DNA of 64,000 nt from NCBI GenBank assembly GCA_027422505.1, contig JAPQWV010000681.1:1-64000 (forward strand), in the 5' to 3' direction. The notes beneath the pieces are model-generated. The model worked only from the letters and a program-made list of their open reading frames with translations. It searched no databases and was not told the origin of the DNA. The translations under genes were made by a program, and so were the position numbers. Each line of letters starts with the position of its first letter. The stretch's first letter is position 1. Of this stretch, positions 60,504 to 64,000 are shown one piece after another. Origin of the DNA: Craterostigma plantagineum (lineage: Eukaryota > Streptophyta > Magnoliopsida > Lamiales > Linderniaceae).

Positions 60504-62701
60504 TTGGGATGTTTCTAAACAGATTTAAGTCCTTCAACTTTCTCTGTTCTTTAGAAAAATCCTACGAACATGGTGAATGGCTTTAGATTGTAAGAAAACA
60601 TGACGAGAGAGATCACATAGGTGAAGAAGAAAAACTAAGGCTGCTGTAATCTTGTTCTCCTTTTTCCCTTTATTCTTTCCCTCCTTCCTTCTCTCTCTCC
60701 CTCTCTCTGTATCTCTCTGTGCGTGTGTGTGAAGATGGAAGACACTTTGCAGAGAAGGGACTTGAAACGCAAGTGAGGACCAAAAGATTTTACCAAATGA
60801 ATAAAACGTTAAAAAGGGGGTTCAGAGGTAGTTAGCTGAAGGTAATTTAACTGAAAACTAACTGTACTTCTTCCTCGTATTAAATTGATAAAAACTTGCG
60901 TGATATTATTTAAAAATACAACCAAAATTTCTCCATAACTTTTATGCATAATACGTCCTTATAAATACGGTAGTATTTAATCAGAGCCCATCTCATAGAT
61001 TCAAAGTTCCCCCACATGAGGAGTGCATATGATAGATAGATAGATCTCTTCTCTAGCTTGGTGCTAATTTTTCGAACAAAGTGTAATCTTTTTATTGATT
61101 AACGTTGTAATGTTAATTTGGAAATGGCACGTGAAGCAGGCCATGAGATGGGTTAAGAGCACGTGATGGGAACGTGGAGACACAAAAACTAAAGTTACTT
61201 AATTTACTGTTTATTTCTTGAATAAATTTATTTATGTAATTTAGTTAGATGTTGAATAATAATCGAGAGACAACCTTGGCTTGGCACGTGGGCTTCTGAA
61301 GAAAGTTCTGCTTACTCCACAACTGATTATGGTACGAAGGTCCCATCATCCTCATTTACTACGTGTTATGTTGTCATTTTCTCTTGCAAATTATTTATGA
61401 TATTTAATGAAGAATGGATATTTAGATACAGATAGATAGATAGAACGATGATGACCTTTTCTTATCAAAATAAATGAATGCATGGTGACGTTATGTACAG
61501 TACATGGTTCCGACATTATATTTCTTCCAATAATGAGAGATCTTTTCTATTTATCCAAGAAAACCTAATGAGAACAAAATACGAAGTCTATTAAATCATG
61601 ATATGATGACATGTTTATCCAGCAAGTCGTATTTAATTTAATACAGATTAGAAATTTTAGCATTGGCAGAGATATATTTGTGCTTTCATTGTCGGTTTGG
61701 ACTGTTCCATTTTGCGACAGATTATTGCTCTGCCTTTCTGTTATATTATCACATCGTTAATCGTTTCGAAAAATTCTCCGTTATTTTTTTTCAATTGATT
61801 TGAAAATATTGTCACAGCAATCGATATGGGAACTTTAGTAGACAAAAATAATACATCATTTTGTGAACAATGGGATGCAGATGCAATCTCATATTCTCAT
61901 CAGCCATAAATCAAATTTTTATTATAAAAAACTATATATTGTTAAAAAATAAAAAATAAAAAGAGAGAGAGAGAGATTTGATGCTCCACACTATACTGTA
62001 GTGACACTTTATGTCATTCTCATCTTTCTTTGCTCTATCCGAATAAATTTCCCCTCTTCATAGTGGGCGACTTAAAAATGGTTATCTGAATCCGAATTCG
62101 TCAACGGCTGAAAGGCATATATAAATATCTCGGCAATTTACTTCTTACTAATGCAAAATCAAAACGATATTAAATTCTGATAACTGACTGGCAACTTAAA
62201 AAATGCAATTAGTTCATAAAAATTGGCCAATATAATTATTACCATAGATCAAAACTACAAGAATCATGTGAGTTGGGTGCCATAAGGTTTTTCCTGGACC
62301 AAGAATCATGTGATGCAGCATTGAAAAAAGAATAGATGAATGACCCATCGTAAGCATGAATGGTCAACATTCATTATGCCTTAGTGAACATTGAAAAAAC
62401 TCTCTCTTTTCCACCATTAACGGTCATTGCCACCGAGATATTTGATGTCCCAAAAACAGGTAACACATATGTAACTTTACTTCCATATCAAGAAAACAAT
62501 AAATAAATAAATAGCACATTTCAAGAATTCCATAAAATGTTAACATAGACATATAAACTTAAGACATCCATTTGGTTAGAAGAATTCGTGTCATTACAGT
62601 ACATAAACCAACCTTTCCATGGAGAGACGTCTTTGCATTTGAAGGTCTGAGATTCTTCGGAAGGACAACAGAAAAATGGGTTTACCTTCTAATTTCGAGC
62701 C
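60504..62701. other. Galactosyltransferase promoter and AXR1 3' spacer
   Basis: About 2.2 kb without a recognisable gene. A CT-rich leader of the galactosyltransferase lies at 60640-60735. The rest is AT-rich with a short GATA-type repeat (61032-61047 and 61425-61443) and GA repeats (61962-61977). No transposon ends were identified. Confidence 0.55.
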
Positions 62702-64000
62702 TCAGAGCTTTAAAATCAGTGACTTGTGATCAATGCCACTGAAGATGAAAGTCCCATTCAATGGAACAAACTGCCCGGTGATGAGCTGCGTGTAAAAAGA
62801 AAGAAAGAATATGACTCGAATCATCGAACTATTCGATCATTGTAGAAGATACTACAGCCAAAATGTACCCTCGAAAGAACTAACCTTGATTACTTCTTGT
62901 GAAGCAATTCCTCCAATAAGGGCCGCCACTGCGTGGAGCTCTGAAGCACCGTAACGGCACATTTCATTGATAAGGTCTTCGTTTAAAGGCGAACCGTTGC
63001 AGCCCATATCATTGAGCAAGGAGACAGCTGTTGTTTTTAATCTCGAGATCTCCTCATCCATTGATCTTTAAGAAAAACATTTAGTTAGAATTAGGGGAGA
63101 TTCTTTTTACAAGTAAGAGGATTTTGATGTGCAAGTACCCATCGTATTGTCCGGGAAAAGAGTAGTAATTCGCATAAAAACGATCCACTGCACGTAGAAG
63201 TACGTAAAAGCCAGCAGCAATGCTGAATGTCAAAGAGGTTGTGACAGCTAGGGGTTAGTTATTGCATTGAAGATCAGTGCAGTAATTTTGAGGCACTGGT
63301 AATTTAAGATTGATATTTCACATTAGGGTACCTAAACTCTTCATCTGTGAGATACTTCTGCAGCTCTGTTAGAGATGGTGACTTGTACTCATCTTCCACT
63401 GAACGATATCGGCATACCTTAGAGATGTTAGAGAACTAGCATTAACTAATTATACATTTCTAGCTAAAAAAAAATAGAAATCTTTATGACTGACTTGTTG
63501 AGACTGATATAGTAAGGTGGAATAGAAATGATTTCAACCTTGATTTTCCTAGCATTTTTGCAGAAGCTTTTGATTGTAGTCTTTGAGATGCTATTTGGAT
63601 CCTTTCCAATCTCGTTCAAAGTTTTCCTCACGTATTGTTCCATAACATGAAAATCAGTCTCGGCCTTAGCCTGATAAATCTTTTGCAGGTTTACGTATAA
63701 TCTATAGCACACAAAAAATGTACCCACAAATCCGTCATAATGCTGAAGAAAATGACGTAACAGTAAGGTAAGTGGGCATTTATTTCATCACTAACTCGGT
63801 GGAAGATGTCATATCTGGAATTGAACCCTCGAGCGGTGCCTCACCACTGCCCTCATTGGCTATAAATTCCTGGATAGATCAAATGCTAAAATGAAACACA
63901 AAGGATAAAATAGTCAAAAGTCGACTATCAAATAATGACCTTTAGAGCTGCCACTAACACCCAAAAATCTGATGAATTAGAGTTCACTTCAGAGCACTTG
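62702..64000 (-). CDS. AXR1: NEDD8-activating enzyme E1 regulatory subunit AXR1 (3' part)
   Basis: Together with ECR1, AXR1 forms the E1 that activates RUB/NEDD8, needed for cullin-RING ligases and thus auxin signalling. Only the C-terminal exons are in the window: 63939 to beyond 64000, 63796-63869, 63539-63701, 63332-63417, 63139-63222, 62885-63065 and 62702-62785. In coding order they encode DFWVLVAALK, GEAPLEGSIPDMTSSTE, LQKIYQAKAETDF, SISKTTIKSFCKNARKIK, VCRYRSVEDEYKSPSLTELQ, FYVLLRAVDRFYANYY and ASELHAVAALIGGIASQEVI. The last exon gives TGQFVPLNGTFIFSGIDHKS and ends ILKL. All phases agree and no damage is seen. The gene continues past the right edge. Confidence 0.92.

Overview
This is a nuclear segment from a flowering plant, a dicot and probably an asterid. 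The evidence is spliced genes with GT-AG introns and plant-only families (BBX, BZR/BES, WRKY, CYP71, ABCG half-transporters, ATG8-interacting protein, PPR), plus plant MULE, hAT, Stowaway and copia remnants. Genes are dense (about 20 in 64 kb) with short introns. No rRNA, tRNA or CRISPR structure was recognised.

Layout. 0-15 kb: a TDY-type MAP kinase (2.4-5.4 kb, +), a hAT-like MITE, a stray copy of NADK3 exon 1, a frameshifted CYP71-type P450 (9.0-11.0 kb), a decayed receptor-like kinase (11.5-12.6 kb, -) and NADH kinase NADK3 (12.7-14.4 kb). 15-26 kb: B-box factor BBX22-like, chloroplast phytyl-phosphate kinase VTE6, a BZR1/BES1-family factor (BEH4-like), a T-rich degenerate repeat array, a CEP-like secreted peptide precursor and a PPR protein. 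26-36.7 kb: ALG9 mannosyltransferase, UBC13-type E2, ATG8-interacting protein ATI1-like and an intronless ABCG half-transporter. 37.4-38.9 kb: a complete 1.49-kb Mutator-like element with a 9-bp target duplication, about 100-bp terminal inverted repeats and 13 short hairpin repeats; it ends 82 bp before the start codon of mitochondrial malate dehydrogenase. 41-52 kb: a bromodomain/NET protein (GTE), an EF-hand Na+/Ca2+ exchanger-like protein (NCL), elongation factor ELOF1 and a RING-H2 protein. 52-58 kb: a tandem WRKY duplication whose left copy was gutted by a copia retrotransposon, with a hAT-like element at the copia's broken end. 58-64 kb: a beta-1,3-galactosyltransferase and the 3' part of AXR1, which runs off the window.

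From memory, several neighbours (NADK3, BBX22, VTE6, BEH4; ABCG10, mitochondrial MDH, NCL; UBC36 and ALG9; a galactosyltransferase next to AXR1) are also close together on Arabidopsis chromosome 1, so the window probably keeps an ancestral gene order. Several otherwise intact genes carry single-base frameshifts, mostly at or beside short homopolymers, and the MAP kinase has a 36-T run inside an exon. Some of the 'broken' genes may therefore be assembly errors. Exon limits were set by eye from splice sites and family knowledge.
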